Shown here: one piece after another, positions 21,284 to 33,400 of the stretch
Numbering within the stretch: position 1 is the first letter of the stretch
Layout of the letters: each line of letters starts with the position of its first letter
NCBI RefSeq assembly: GCF_032452875.1
Contig: NC_083878.1
Coordinates: 58,013,378-58,077,377 of the forward strand
Length of the DNA stretch: 64,000 nt
Reading direction: 5' to 3'
From: Bos javanicus
Taxonomy: Eukaryota > Chordata > Mammalia > Artiodactyla > Bovidae
Made by a program: the position numbers and the translations under genes
The notes under the pieces: model-generated
Database searches by the model: none
Seen by the model: the letters and a program-made list of their open reading frames with translations, nothing else
Told to the model about the DNA's origin: nothing

Positions 21284-23904
21284 ATGAATCAGGGCAAATT
21301 GGAAGTGGTCAAACAGGAGATGGCAAGAGTGAACGTTGAAATTCTAGGAATCAGTGAACTAAAATGGACTGGAATGGCTGAATTTAACTCAGATGACCAT
21401 TATATCTACTACTGCAGGCAGGAATCCCTCAGAAGAAAAGGAGTAGCCATCATGGTCAACAAAAGAGTCCGAAATTCAGTACTTGGATGCAGTCTCAAAA
21501 ACGACAGAATGATCGCTGTTCATTTCCAAGGCAAACCATTCAGTATCACAGTAATCTGAGTCTAGGCCACAACCAGTAACACTGAAGTAACTGAAGTTGA
21601 ATGGCTCTATGACGACTTACAAGACCTTTTAGAACTAACCCCCCAAAAAGATGTCCTTTTCATTATAGGGGACTGGAATGCAAAAGTAGGAAGTCAAGAA
21701 ACACCTGGAGTAACAGGCAAATTTGGCCTTGGAATACAGAATGAAGCAAGGCAAAGGCTAATAGAGTTTTGCCAAGAGAACACACTGGTCATAGCAAACA
21801 CCCTCTTCCAACAACACAAGAGAAGACTCTACACATGGACATCACCAGATGGTCAACACGGAAATCAGACTGATTATATTCTTTGCAGTCAAAGATGGAG
21901 AAGCTCTATACAGTCAACAAAAACAAGACCGGGAGCTGACTGTGGCTTGGATCATGAGCTCCTTATTGCTTAGAGAATAAATTCAGACTTAAATTGAAGA
22001 AAGTAGGGAAAACCACTAGACCACTCAGGTATGACCTAAATCAAATTCCTTATGATTATACAGTGGAAGTGAGAAATAGATTTAAGGGACTAGATCTGAT
22101 AGACAGAATGACTGATGGACGATGGACGATGGACGGAGGTTCATGACATTGTACAGGAGACAGGGATCAAGACCATCCCCATGGAAAAGAAATGCAAAAA
22201 AAGCAAAATGGCTGTCTGGAGAGGCCTTACAAATAGCTGTGAAAAGAAGAGAAGCAAAAAGCAAAGGAGAAAAAGAAAAGTTACAAGCATCAGAATGCAG
22301 AGTTCCAAAGAATAGCAAGAAGAGATAAGAAAGCCTTCCTCAGCAATCAATGCAAAGAAATAGAGGAAAAAAACAGAATAGGAAAGACTAAAGACCTCTT
22401 CAAGAAAATTAGAGATACCAAGGGAATATTTCATGCAAAGATGGGCTTAATAAAGGACAGAAATGGTATGGACCTAACAGAAGCAGAAGATATTAAGAAG
22501 AGGTGGCAAGAATACACAGAAGAACTGTACAAAAAAGATATTCATGACCAAGATAATTACGATAGTATGATCACTCATCTAGAGCCAGACATACTGGAAT
22601 GTGAAGTCAAGTGGGCCTTAGAAAGCATCACTATGAACAAAGCAAGTGGAGGTGATGGAATTCGAGTTGAGCTATTTCAAATCCTGAAAGATGATGCTGT
22701 GAAAGTGCTGCACTCAATATGCCCACAAATTTGGAAGACTCAGCAGTGGCCACAGGACTGGAAAAGGTCAGTTTTCATTCCAATCCCAAAGAAAGGCAAT
22801 GCCTAAGAATGCTCAAACTACTGCACAATTGCACTCATCTCACACGCTAGTAAAGTAATGCTCAAAATTCTCCAAGCCCGGCTTGAGCAATACGTGAACC
22901 ATGAACTTCCAGATGTTCAATCTGGTTTTAGAAAAGGCAGAGGAACCAGAGATCAAATTGCCAACATCCACTGAATCATGGAAAAAGCGAGAGTTCCAGA
23001 AAAGCATCTATTTCTGGTTTATTGACTATGCCAAAGCCTTTGACTGTGTGGATCACAATAAACTGTGGAGATTCCTGAAAGAGATGGGAATAGCAGACCA
23101 CCTGACTTGCCTCTTGAGAAACCTAGATGCAGGTCAGGAAGCAACAGTTAGAACTGGACATGGAACAACAGACTGGTTCCAAATAGGAAAAGGACTACGT
23201 CAAGGCTGTATATTGTCACCCTGCTTATTTAACTTATATGCAGAGTACATCATGAGAAATGCCTGGCTGGAAGAAGCACAAACTGGAATCAAGATTGCCG
23301 GGAGAAATATCAATAACCTCAGATATGCAGATGATACCACCCTTATGGCAGAAAGTGAAGAGGAACTAAAAAGCCTCTTGATGAAAGTGAAAGAGGAGAG
23401 TGAAACAGTGGGCTTAAAGCTCAACATTCAGAAAACGAAGATCATGGCATCTGGTCCCATCGCTTCATGGGAAATAGATGGGGAAACAGTGTCAGACTTT
23501 ATTTTTGGGGGCTCCAGAATCACTGCAGATGGTGACTGCAGCCATGAAATTAAAAGATGCTTACTCCTTGGAAGAAAAGTTATGACCAACCTAGATAGCA
23601 TATTGAAAACAGAGACATTACTTTGCCAACAAAGGTCCATCTAGTCAAGACTATGGTTTTTCCAGTGGTCACGTATGGATGTGAGAGTTGGACTGTGAAG
23701 AAAGCTGAGCACCAAAGAATTGATGCTTTTGAACCGTGGTGTTGGAGAAGACTCTTGAGAGTCTCTTGGACTGCAAGGAGATCCAACCAGTCCATTCTAG
23801 AGGAGATCAGTCCTGGGTGTTCCTTGGAAGGAATGATGCTAAAGCTGAAACTCCAGTACTTTGGCCACCTAATGGAAGAGTTGACTCATTGGAAAATACT
23901 CTGA
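21284..23904 (+). pseudogene. BovB ORF2 relic (endonuclease, RT)
   Basis: APE-type endonuclease segments begin at 21284 (MNQGKLEVVKQEMARVN). A stop at about 21557 ends the first frame; beyond it the GDWNAKVG motif is intact at 21668-21691. A frameshift near 21972 precedes the linker. The 247-codon frame 22901-23644 holds RT blocks: FIDYAKAFDCVDH, the GRLRQGCILSP-like block (here GKGLRQGCILSP) and the catalytic YADD at 23324-23335. A further frame 23623-23904 carries the post-RT Cys-rich segment with CW and WCWRRLLRV. At least one stop and two frameshifts make it non-functional, though RT itself is nearly undamaged. Confidence 0.9.
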
Positions 23905-24106
23905 TGCTGGGATAGATTGGGGGCAGGAGGAAAAGGGGACGACAGGTGATTCCATGGCTGAATGGCATCACCGACTTGATGGACATGAGTTTCAGTGAAC
24001 TCCGGGTGATGGTTATGGACAGGGAGGCCTGGCGTGCTGCAATTCATGGGGTCGCAAAGAATCGGACACTACTGAGCTACTGAACTGAACTGAACTGAAC
24101 TGAACT

Positions 24107-24879
24107 TAATCTCTCCTTATTCACCTGAACTTTCACGTGATTAGATGCTTTTATTGTGGGAAGTGAACAAAATTTCTATGAATGAATTTGCATGGGTATT
24201 CATGGAGAGCCTTTTCTGTTACATTAATTGGACTTTAAAGAAGGTAATGTAAACCTAAATATGTTTAATTAAAAGGAAAGAAAATAATGGAATCTGTTTT
24301 CTCTCCTAATTTTTTAGTTCCTCATTGTTACCAACACCCTAATGATATAACTGATTTTCAGTCTTTATATGACTTTTGTCTGATTTAATGGATTCTGTTT
24401 AGATTTCAGGCAGTAATCTCAGAATTTCATAAAGTGCTTCTTTTTTATTGATGGAACTAACTGTGGAAAAGTTTAGAGTATTTATTTAGGAGGTTGCAAA
24501 AAACACTAACATCCTACCTTAATTAAAAATGTATAAATTTATAAAGTGAAGAGAATCATATTGATTTTAAATATTAAGCTTTTACAAATGCTCTGTCTAA
24601 AACTTCTTGGGATCAAAACAACTTGCACAGGACAGCATTCAGAATTAAAATTATAGCAGTCAGAGATTGGATCATATCAAAAATCTAGAGTTTAGTTAAT
24701 GGGTAGTGTCTTCACAGCATCTCCCATACACACTCTTTTAATTTAATATACTTTTTCATCAGTACAAAAGTAATTACAGAATAATAAATTAAATTTGGAG
24801 AGTCAAAATAGTAAACACATAAATTATCAGTTTCATCAACCTACCACAAAGTATAAATTTTTTTTTATTTATATTTGAT
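24107..24879. other. AT-rich DNA, nothing recognised
   Basis: No gene. The sequence may include decayed L1, but I cannot align it by eye. Confidence 0.45.
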
Positions 24880-26057
24880 AGGAAAAGCTCCCTCATTATT
24901 AGTCAAACAATTGACTGCAGGAAAACTGATCTTTTCAGTTAGTAGTGCTGGGACATTTAGACTTCCATAGGAAAAAGCCAACAAAAAATAAACACACACA
25001 CATACATAGACCCTTAACATATATCTCACCTCACACATCATAAAAATTAACCAAAAATAAATTACAGATTTAAATATAAAGCTTTAAAACTTTTAAAAGA
25101 AACTACAAATTAAAATAATTGGGACCTGGAGTATACAAAAACTCTGACATGGCCAAAAAAAGTATAAACTATAAAAGAAAACTGACAATGCAAATATTAA
25201 TATAATATAAAAGCCATAAAATAAATGTTGCTTTGTGAAAAACTGAAAACATAAAGATAGTTAAAGAGAAAAGATAAAGATATTCATACCATGTATCTAA
25301 AGGAGGAAAAAAAGAAAAGCTCAATAGGGGGGAAAAAAAAGCAAAAGATATTAATAACCTTACTTTATGTACACTAAAGATGATGTATGGATGGCAAATA
25401 AGCACAGGAAAATATGTTGAATATAATTAACCATTAGAGAACTATAGATTAAAACCACAATGAAATATCATTACATGCCTATTAGAGATGAGGAAAAATA
25501 TGATAAATTCTGGCAAAAATTTGGAGATACTAGTACTATCATATATTTCTGTTAAGTATGTGAAATGGCTTAAACACTCTAGTAATTTATTAGAAGGTAT
25601 TTGTAAAACTGGGCTTCCCTGGTGGCTCAGGAAGTAAAAAATCCACCTGCAATGTGGGAAACCTGAGTTTAATCTTTGGGTCAGAAAGATCCCCTGGTGG
25701 AAGGCATGGCAACCCACTCCAGCACTCTTGCCTGAAGAATCTTGGACAGAGCAGCCTGGCTGGCTATAGTCCTTAGGGTCACAAAGATTCAGACATGACT
25801 GGCCCAACGTAGCACACAGAAGCACAGCACTTACAAAACTATGCTACACTTGCAATGTGATCCAATAGTTGTATCTTCAGACATTTATCCTAGAGAAATG
25901 AAAACTCATTTCACATTACTTGCATGAATGCTCATAGCAGCTTTTTTTGTAGTAGCCAAAAATTGGAGACAATGCTAATCTTCAATGGGTGAATGGCTAA
26001 ATAAAATGTGATACAGCAATACCATGGCTTATCAGTGAGGAATTAAAAAAAAAAAAA
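24880..26057 (+). mobile_element. Old L1 fragment (ORF2 C-terminal part), interrupted by Bov-tA
   Basis: Diverged forward L1: segments at about 25075-25110, GGATGGCAAATAAGCACAGG at 25390, TAGATTAAAACCACAATGAAA at 25447, and after the SINE TTTATCCTAGAGAAATGAAA and AATGGGTGAATGGCTAAATA, which follow the usual order of an L1M-type ORF2 3' region. It ends with poly-A at 26045-26056, directly joined to the next BovB. No frame is open. Confidence 0.7.
25611..25828 (+). repeat. Bov-tA SINE, forward
   Basis: Complete forward SINE starting with the classic GGGCTTCCCTGGTGGCTCAG head, ending in a degenerate AGCACACAGAAGCACAGCAC tail. It splits the old L1. Flanking TTGTAAAACT and TTACAAAACT may be a decayed TSD. 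Confidence 0.9.
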
Positions 26058-26099
26058 CTGAAATGGGTGAATTTAACTCAGATGATCATTATTCTACGA

Positions 26100-28640
26100 C
26101 TGTGGGCAGGAATCCCTTAAAAGAAATGGAGTAGCGATCATAGTCAACAAAAAGAGTCCAAAATGCAGTACTTGGATGCAATCTCAAAAATGAAAGAATG
26201 ATCTCTGTTCATTTCCAAGGCAAATCATTAAATATGACAGTAATCCAAGTCTATGCTCTGACCAGTAATGCTGAAGAAGCTGAAGTTGAATGGTTCTGTG
26301 AAGACCTACAAGACCTTTTAGAACTAATACCCAAAAAAGACATCTTTTCATTATAGGGGACTGGAATGCAAAAGTAGGAAGTCAAGAAACACATGGAGTA
26401 ACAGGCAAATTTGGTCTTGGAGTACAAAATGAAGCAGGGCAAAGGCTAATAGAGTTTTGCCAAGAGAATGCACTGGTGATAATAAACACCATCTTCCAAC
26501 AACACAAGAGAAGACTCTACACACATCACCAGATGGCCAAAACCGAAATCAGATTATATTGATTATATTTTATGGATTATATTTTTTGCAGCCAGAGATG
26601 GAGAAGCTCTATGCACTCAGCAAAAACAAGACCGGGAGCTGACTGTGGCTCAGATCATGAGCTCCTTATTGCTAAATTCAGACTTAAATTTTCTTCAATT
26701 GAAGAAAAGTGGGGAAAACCACTAGACCACTCAGGTATGACCTAAATCAAATCCCTTATGATTACACAGTGGAAGTGAGAAATAGATTTAAGGGACTAGA
26801 TCTGATAGACAGAGTGCCTGATGAACTATGGATGGAGGTTTGTGACATTATACAGGAGACATGGATCAAGACCATCCCCAAGAAAAATAAATGCAAAAAA
26901 TCAAAGTGGCTGTCTGAGGGGGCCTTACAAATAGCTGTGAAAAGAAGAGAAGTGAAAAGCAAAGAAGAAAAGGAAAGATATACCCATTTGAATGCAGAGA
27001 TACAAAGAAAAGCAAGGAGACATATAAAAGCTTCATCAGTGATCAGTGCAAAGAAATAGAGAGAAAAAATAGAATGGGAAATACTAGAGATTTCTTCAAG
27101 AAATTTAGAGATACCGAGGGAATATTTCATGCAAAGATGGGCTCAATAAAGGACAGAAATGGCATGGACATAAAAGAAGGAGAAGATGTTAAGAAGAGGT
27201 GGCAAGAATACACAGAACTACACAAAAAAGATCTTCATGACCCAGACAATCACGATGGTATGATCAAGCACCTAGAGCCAGACATCCTAAAATGTGAAGT
27301 TAAGTGGTCCTTAGGAAGCATCACTATGAACAAAGCTAGTGGAGGTGATGGAATTCCAGTTGAGCTATTTCAAATCCTAAAAGATGATGCTGTGAAAGTG
27401 CTGCACTCAATAGGTCAGCAAATTTGGAAAACTCATCAGAGGCTACAGGACTGGAAAAGGTCAGTTTTCATTCCAATCTCAAAGAAAGGTAATGCCAAAG
27501 AATGCTCAAACTACCACGTAATTGCACTCATCTGGGGGAGCCTGGTGGGCTGCTCTCTATGGGATCGCAGAGAGTCGGACACAACTGAAGCGGCTTTCAG
27601 CAGCAGCAGCAGCACACTCTAGTAAAGTAATGCTCAAAATTCTCCAAGCCAGGCTTCAACAATACATGGACGGTGAACTTCCAGATGTTCAAGCTGGTTT
27701 TAGAAAAGGCAGAGGAACCAGAGATCAAATTGCCATCAACCACTAGATCTTCGAAAAAGAAAGAGAGTTCCATAAAAACATCTATTTCTGCTTTATTGAC
27801 TATGCCAAAGCCTTTGACTGTGTGGATCACAATAAACTGTGGAACATTCTGAAAGAGATGGGAATACCAGACCACTTGACCTGCCGCTTGAGACACCTGT
27901 ATGCAGGTCAGGAAGCAACACGTAGAACTGGACATGGAACAACAGACTGGTTCCAAATAGGAAAAGGAGTACATCAAGGCTGTATATTGTCACCCTTATT
28001 GTATTGCCACACCTTATTTAACTTATATGCAGAGTACATCATGTAAAATGCTGAGCTGGATGAAGCACAGGCAGGAATCAAGATTGCCAGGAGAAATATC
28101 AATAACCTCAGATATGCAGATGACACCACCCTTATGGCAGAAAGTGAAGAGGAACTAAAAAGCCTCTTGATGAATGTGAAAGAGGAGAGTGAAACAGTTG
28201 GCTTAAAGCTCAACATTCAGAAAACTAAGATCATGGCATCTGGTCCCATCACCTCATGGCAAATAGATGGGGAAACAGTGGCTGACTTTATTTTTTTGGG
28301 CTCCAAACTCATTGCAGATGTTGATTGCAGCCATGAAATTAAAAGACACTTACTCCTTGGAAGGAAAGTTATGACCGACCTAGACAGCACATTAAAAAGC
28401 AGAGACATTACTTTGGCAACAAATGTCCATCTAGTCAAAGCTATGGTTTTGCCAGTAGTCATGTATGGATGTGAGGTTTGGACCATAAAGAAAGCTGAGC
28501 ACCAAAGAATTGATGCTTTTGAACTGTGGTGTTGGAGAAGACTCTTGAGAGTCCCTTGAACTGCAAGGAGATCCAACCAGTCTATCCTAAAGGAAATCAG
28601 TCCTGGGTGTTCATTGAAAGGACTGATGTTGAAGATGAAA
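26100..28640 (+). pseudogene. BovB ORF2 relic (endonuclease, RT)
   Basis: Endonuclease pieces start after the truncation point; the GDWNAKVG motif is present around 26356-26379, but a one-base loss just before it (ACATCTTTTCA in place of the GTCCTTTTCA-type text) shifts the frame. A frame of 116 codons (26709-27059) covers the linker, 27074-27622 the RT N-terminal part until the SINE, 27822-28046 RT blocks including GTTDWFQIGKG, and 28134-28559 the segment after the active site. YADD lies at 28113-28124, just after a stop (TAA near 28044) and next to a small insertion at 27996-28016. Non-functional. Confidence 0.87.
27534..27613 (+). repeat. BOV-A2 SINE 3' fragment inside BovB RT
   Basis: An 80-base scrap: GGGGGAGCCTGGTGGGCTGC, GGGATCGCAGAGAGTCGGAC, ACAACTGAAGCGGC and a (CAG)n tail. 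BovB sequence is continuous on both sides (GCACTCATCT, then CACACTCTAGTAAAG), so it is a real insertion. It creates the apparent C-terminus of the 182-codon frame there. Confidence 0.88.
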
Positions 28641-29052
28641 CTCCAGTATTTTGGCCACCTGATGGGAAGAGCTCATTCATTTGAAAACACCCTGATGTTG
28701 GCAAAGACTGAAGGCAGGAGGAGAAGGGGATGACAGAGGATGAGATGGTTAGATGGAATCACCAACTCAATGGACATCAGTTTGGGTAAACTCTGGGAGT
28801 TGGTGATGGACAGGGAGGCCTGGTGTACTGGGGTTAATGGGGTCACAATGAGTCCGACATGACTGATCCACTGAATGAACTGAACTAAAAAAAAAAAAAG
28901 TCAAAACAAAATAAAACTATATCACTATTGATAGTATATAACAACTTGTATATATCTCAAAGGTGCTGTTTTTTTTAAATTTATTTTTTAACTAGAGGAA
29001 AGTTGTTTATAATATTTTATTGGTTTCTGCTGTACAACAATGTGTATCAATC

Positions 29053-29059
<7 letters not shown>

Positions 29060-29094
<35 letters not shown>
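29060..29094. repeat. (TA)n microsatellite
   Basis: An uninterrupted AT dinucleotide run of about 17 units within the L1 3'UTR, replacing the usual ATACATATATCCCC text. It is likely to vary in length. Confidence 0.9.
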
Positions 29095-29097
<3 letters not shown>

Positions 29098-29448
29098 CTT
29101 CTTCTTGAGCCTCCCTCCTCTATCCCAGCCCATGACTCTTAGAGACCCTCAGAGTGCTATGCTGGACTCCCGGTATTACACAACAGTTTCACACAAACTG
29201 TCTGTTTTACACATGATATTGTACATATATCAATGCTACTTTCTCAATTTATCCCACTCTCTCCATCCCCCACTGTGTCCACAATTTCATTTCCTATGTC
29301 TGTATTTCCATTCCTTGCTTGCAAATAGGTTCATCAGTATCATTTTTCTAGATTCCATACATATATGTGTTAACATATGATATTTGTTTTTCTCTTTCTG
29401 ACTTACTTCATTCTGTGTAACAGGTTCTAGGTCCATCCACTTTATTAC

Positions 29449-29623
29449 TGCTGCTAAGTCACTTCAGTCATGCCCGATTCTGTGCAACTCCATAGACGGC
29501 AGCCCACCAGGCTCCCCCGTCCCTGGGATTCTCCAGACAAGAACATTGGAGTGGGTTGCCATTACCTTCTCCAATGCATGAAAGTGAAAAGTGAAAGTGA
29601 TGTCCCTCAGTCGTGTCCGACTC
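29449..29623 (-). repeat. BOV-A2 SINE, reverse, truncated
   Basis: Starts with TGCTGCTAAGTCACTTCAG (the tail in reverse), passes through CCATAGACGGCAGCCCACCA and the AGTGAAAAGTGAAAGTGA linker, and stops in the second monomer at CGTGTCCGACTC. L1 continues on both sides (CTAGGTCCATCCAC, then TTACTACAATTG). The flanks TTTATTAC and CTTACTAC may be a decayed TSD. Confidence 0.9.
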
Positions 29624-30407
29624 TTACTACAATTGAATCAAATTTGTTCCTTTTTATGATTAATAGTCCACTGTATACACACACCACAATTTCTTTATTC
29701 ATTCATTTGTTGATGGACATCTGGGTTGCTTCCATGCCCTGGCTATTGTAAATAGTGCTGCAGTGAACATTGGGGTACATGTGTCCTTTTGAATTGTGGA
29801 TTTCTCAGGGTAATGTGTAGTAGTTGGCTTGCTGGGTCATATGTTACACTATGATCTTAAATTTATTCCTAGTTTTTTAAGGAATTGCCATATTGTTATC
29901 CATAATGGCTGTATCAATTTATATATGCTCCAAGAGTGCAAAAGGATTCCCTTTTCTCCAAACACTCTTTTGAGTATTTATTATTTGTAGAATTTTGATG
30001 ATGCCTATTCTGATCGGTATGAGGAAATACCTCACTGAATTTGATTTCCTTTTCTCTAATAATGAATAATGTTGAGCATTTTTTCATGTGTGTGTTGGCC
30101 TTATGTATGTCTTCTTTGGAGAAAGGCCTGTTCATGTCTTTTGCCCTATTTTTCATTTGAATGTTTGTTTTACTGATATTATCAGTTCAGTTCAGTTCAG
30201 TCACTCAGTTGTGTCTGACTATTTGTGACCCCATGAATTGCAGCACTCCAGGCCTCCCTGTCCATCACCAGCTCCCGGAGTTTACTCAAACTCATGTGCA
30301 TCGAGTCGGTGATGCCATCCAGCCATCTCATCCTCTGTCGTCCCTTTTTCTTCCTCCTGCCCCCAATCCCTCCCAGCATCAGAGTATTTATCCAATGAGT
30401 CAGCTCT

Positions 30408-33400
30408 TCACAGGAGGTAGCCAAAGTACTGGAGTTTCAGCTTTAGCATCATTCTTTCCAAAGAACACCCAGGACTGATCTCCTTTAGAGTGGACTGGTT
30501 GAATCTCCTTGCAGTCCAAGGGACTCTCAAGAGTCTTCTCCAACACCACAGTTCAAAAACATCAATTCTTCGGCATTCAGCTTTCTTCACAGGCCAATTC
30601 TCACATCCATATATGTCCACTGGAAAAACCATAGCCTTGACTAGATGGACCTTTGCTGACCAAGTAATGTCTCTGTTTTCAATATGCTGTCTAGATTGGT
30701 CATAATATTCCTTCCAAGGAGTAAGTGTCTTTGAATTTCATGGCTGCAGTCACCATCTGCAGTGATTTTGGAGCCCCCAAAAATAAAGTCTGACACTGTT
30801 TCCACTGTTCCCCCATCTATTTCCCATGAAGTGATGGAACCAGATGCCATGATCTTCGTTTTCTGAATGTTGAGCTTTAAGCCCACTGTCTCACTCTCCT
30901 CTTTCACTTTCATCAAGAAGCTTTTGAGTTCCTCTTCACTTTCTGCCATAAGGGTGGTGTCATCTGCATATCTGAGGTTATTGATATTTCTGCTGGCAAT
31001 TTTGATTCCAGCTTGTGCTTCTTCCAGCCAGGCATTTCTCATGAAGTACTCTGCATAGAAGTTAAACAAGCATGGTGACAATATACAGCCTTGATGTACT
31101 CCTTTTCCTATTTGGAACCAGTCAGTTGTTCCATGTCCAGTTCTACCTGTTGCTTCCTGACCTGCATCTAGGTTTCTCAAGGTGCAGGTCAGGTGGTCTG
31201 GTATTCTCATCTCTTTCAGAATGTTCCACAGTTTATTGTGATCCACACAGTCAAAGGCTTTGGCATAGTCAATAAAGTAGAAAAAAAGCAGAATGATTTT
31301 CTGGAACTCTCTTGCTTTTTCCATGATCCAGCAGATGTTGGGAATTTGATCTCTGGTTCCTCTGCCATTTCTAAAACCAGCTTGAACATCTGGAAGTTAA
31401 TGGTTCATGTATTGCTGAAGCCTGGCTTGGAGAATTTTGAGCATTACTTTACTAGCGTGTTAGATGAGTGCAATTGTGCGGTAGTTTGAGTACTCTTTGG
31501 CATTGCCTTTCTTTGGGATTGGAATGAAAACTGACTTTTCCAGTCTGTGGCCACTGATGAGTTTTCCAAATTTGCTGGCATATTAAGTGCAGCTCTTTCA
31601 CAGGATCATCTTCCAGAATTTGAAATAGCTCAACTGGAATTCCATCACCTCCACTAGCTTTGTTCTTAGTGATGCTTTCTAAGGCCCACTTGACTTCACA
31701 TTTCAGAATGTCAGGCTGTAGGTGAGTGATGATCCATCGTGATTATCCTGGTCATGAAGATCTTTTTTGTACAATTCTTCTGTGTATTCTTGCCACCTCT
31801 TTTAAATATCATCTGCTTCTGTTAAGTCCAAACCATTTCTGTCCTTTATTAAGCCCATCTTTACATGAAATATTCCCTTGGTATCTCTAATTTCTTGAAG
31901 AGATTTCTAGTCTTTCCCATTCTATAGTTTTCCTCTATTTCTTTGCATTAATCGCTGAGGAAGGCTTTCTTATCTCTTCTTGTTATTCTTTGCAACTCTG
32001 CTTTCAAATTGGTATATCTTTCCTTTTGTCCTTTGCCTTTTGTTTCTCTTCTTTCTTCTTTCCTCAGTAATTTGTAAGGCCTCCTCAGACAGCCTTTTTT
32101 TTTTTTTTTTTGCATGTTTTTTTTGGGGGGAATGGTCTTGATCCCTGTCTCCTGTACAATGTCATGAACCTCCATTCATAATTCATCAGGCTCTATCAGA
32201 TCTAATCCCTTAAATCTATTTCTCACTTCACTGTATACTCATAAGGGATTTGATTTAGGTCATACTTGAATGGTCTAGCAGAGGAACCAGAGATCAAATT
32301 GTCAACATCCGCTGGATCATTGAAAAAGCAAGAGAGTTCCAGAAAAACATCTATTTCTGTTTTATTGACTATGCCAAAGCCTTTGACTGTGTGGATCACA
32401 ATAAACTGTGGAAAATTCTGAAAGAGATGGGAATACCAGACCACCTGATCTGCCTCTTGAGAAATTTGTATGCGCATCAGGAAACAACAGTTAGAACTGG
32501 ACATGGAACAACAGACTTGTTCCAAATAGGAAAAGGAGTACGTCAAGGCTGTATATTGTCACCCTGTTTATTTAACTTTTATGCAGAGTACATCATGAGA
32601 AACTCTTGACTGGAAGAAACACAAGCTGGAATCAAGATTTCCGGGAGAAATATCAGTAACCTCAGATATGCACTGAAGAATTGATGCTTTTGAACTGTGG
32701 TGTTGGAGAAGACTCTTGAGAGTCCCTTGGACTGCAAGGAGACCCAACCAGTCCATTCTGAAGGAGATCAGCCCTGGGATTTCTTTGGAAGGAATGATGC
32801 TAAAGCTGAAACTCCAGTACATTGGCCACCTCATGTGAAAAGACTCTCTTTGGAAAAGACTCACCTCATTGGAAAAGACTCTGATGCTGGGAGGGATTGG
32901 GGGCAAGAGGAGAAGGGGACGACAGAGGATGAAGTGGCTGGATGGCATCACTGACTCGATGGACATAAGTCTGAGTGAACTCCGGGAGTTGTTGATGGAC
33001 AGGGAGGACTGGCATGCTGCAATGCAGGGGGTCGCAAAGAGTCAGACACGACTGAGTGACTGATCTGATCTGATCTGATCTGAATGGTCTAGTGGTTTTC
33101 CCTACTTTCTTCAATTTAAGTTTGAATTTGGCAATAAGGAGTTCATGATCTGAGCCACAGTCATCTCCCAGTCTTGTTTTTGCTGTCTGTGTAGAGCTTC
33201 TCCATCTTTGGCTGCAAAAAATATAATCCATCTGATTTCAGATTTGGCCATCTGGTGATGTCCATGTGTAGAGTCTTCTCTTGTGTTGTTGGAAGACGGT
33301 GTTTGCTATGACCAGTGTGTTCTCTTGGCAAAATCTATTAGCCTTTGCCCTGCTTCATTCTGTATTCCAAGACCAAATTTGCCTGTTACCCCAGGTGTTT

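Larger units (their letters stand above)
20885..24106 (+). mobile_element. BovB LINE, long forward copy (about 3.2 kb)
   Basis: Starts at GAAAACTAGTCAATCTAATC, close to the start of the canonical BovB body, and runs through the ORF1-like segment, endonuclease, linker, RT and post-RT region to the ACTGAACTGAACTGAACTGA 3' end. It lacks the longer L1-like 5' region seen in the copy at 30182-35033, stopping almost exactly at the junction between the two. No TSD was recognised. It is one of three long copies here and lies in direct orientation with the one at 26058-28886. Confidence 0.95.
26058..28886 (+). mobile_element. BovB LINE, forward, about 2.8 kb with a SINE inside
   Basis: Begins in the endonuclease domain right after the poly-A of the old L1 (CTGAAATGGGTGAATTTAAC) and runs to the GAATGAACTGAACT end followed by an A-run. 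A BOV-A2 scrap interrupts it at 27534-27613. Direct-repeat partner of the copy at 20885-24106, inverted partner of the copy at 30182-35033. Confidence 0.94.

Noticed and set aside
22901..23644. 247-codon frame with reverse transcriptase motifs, as a possible domesticated RT or retron-like gene
   Set aside because: It lies inside a typical BovB copy with its 3' end, and neighbouring ORF2 parts are broken. There is no sign of selection or a new context.
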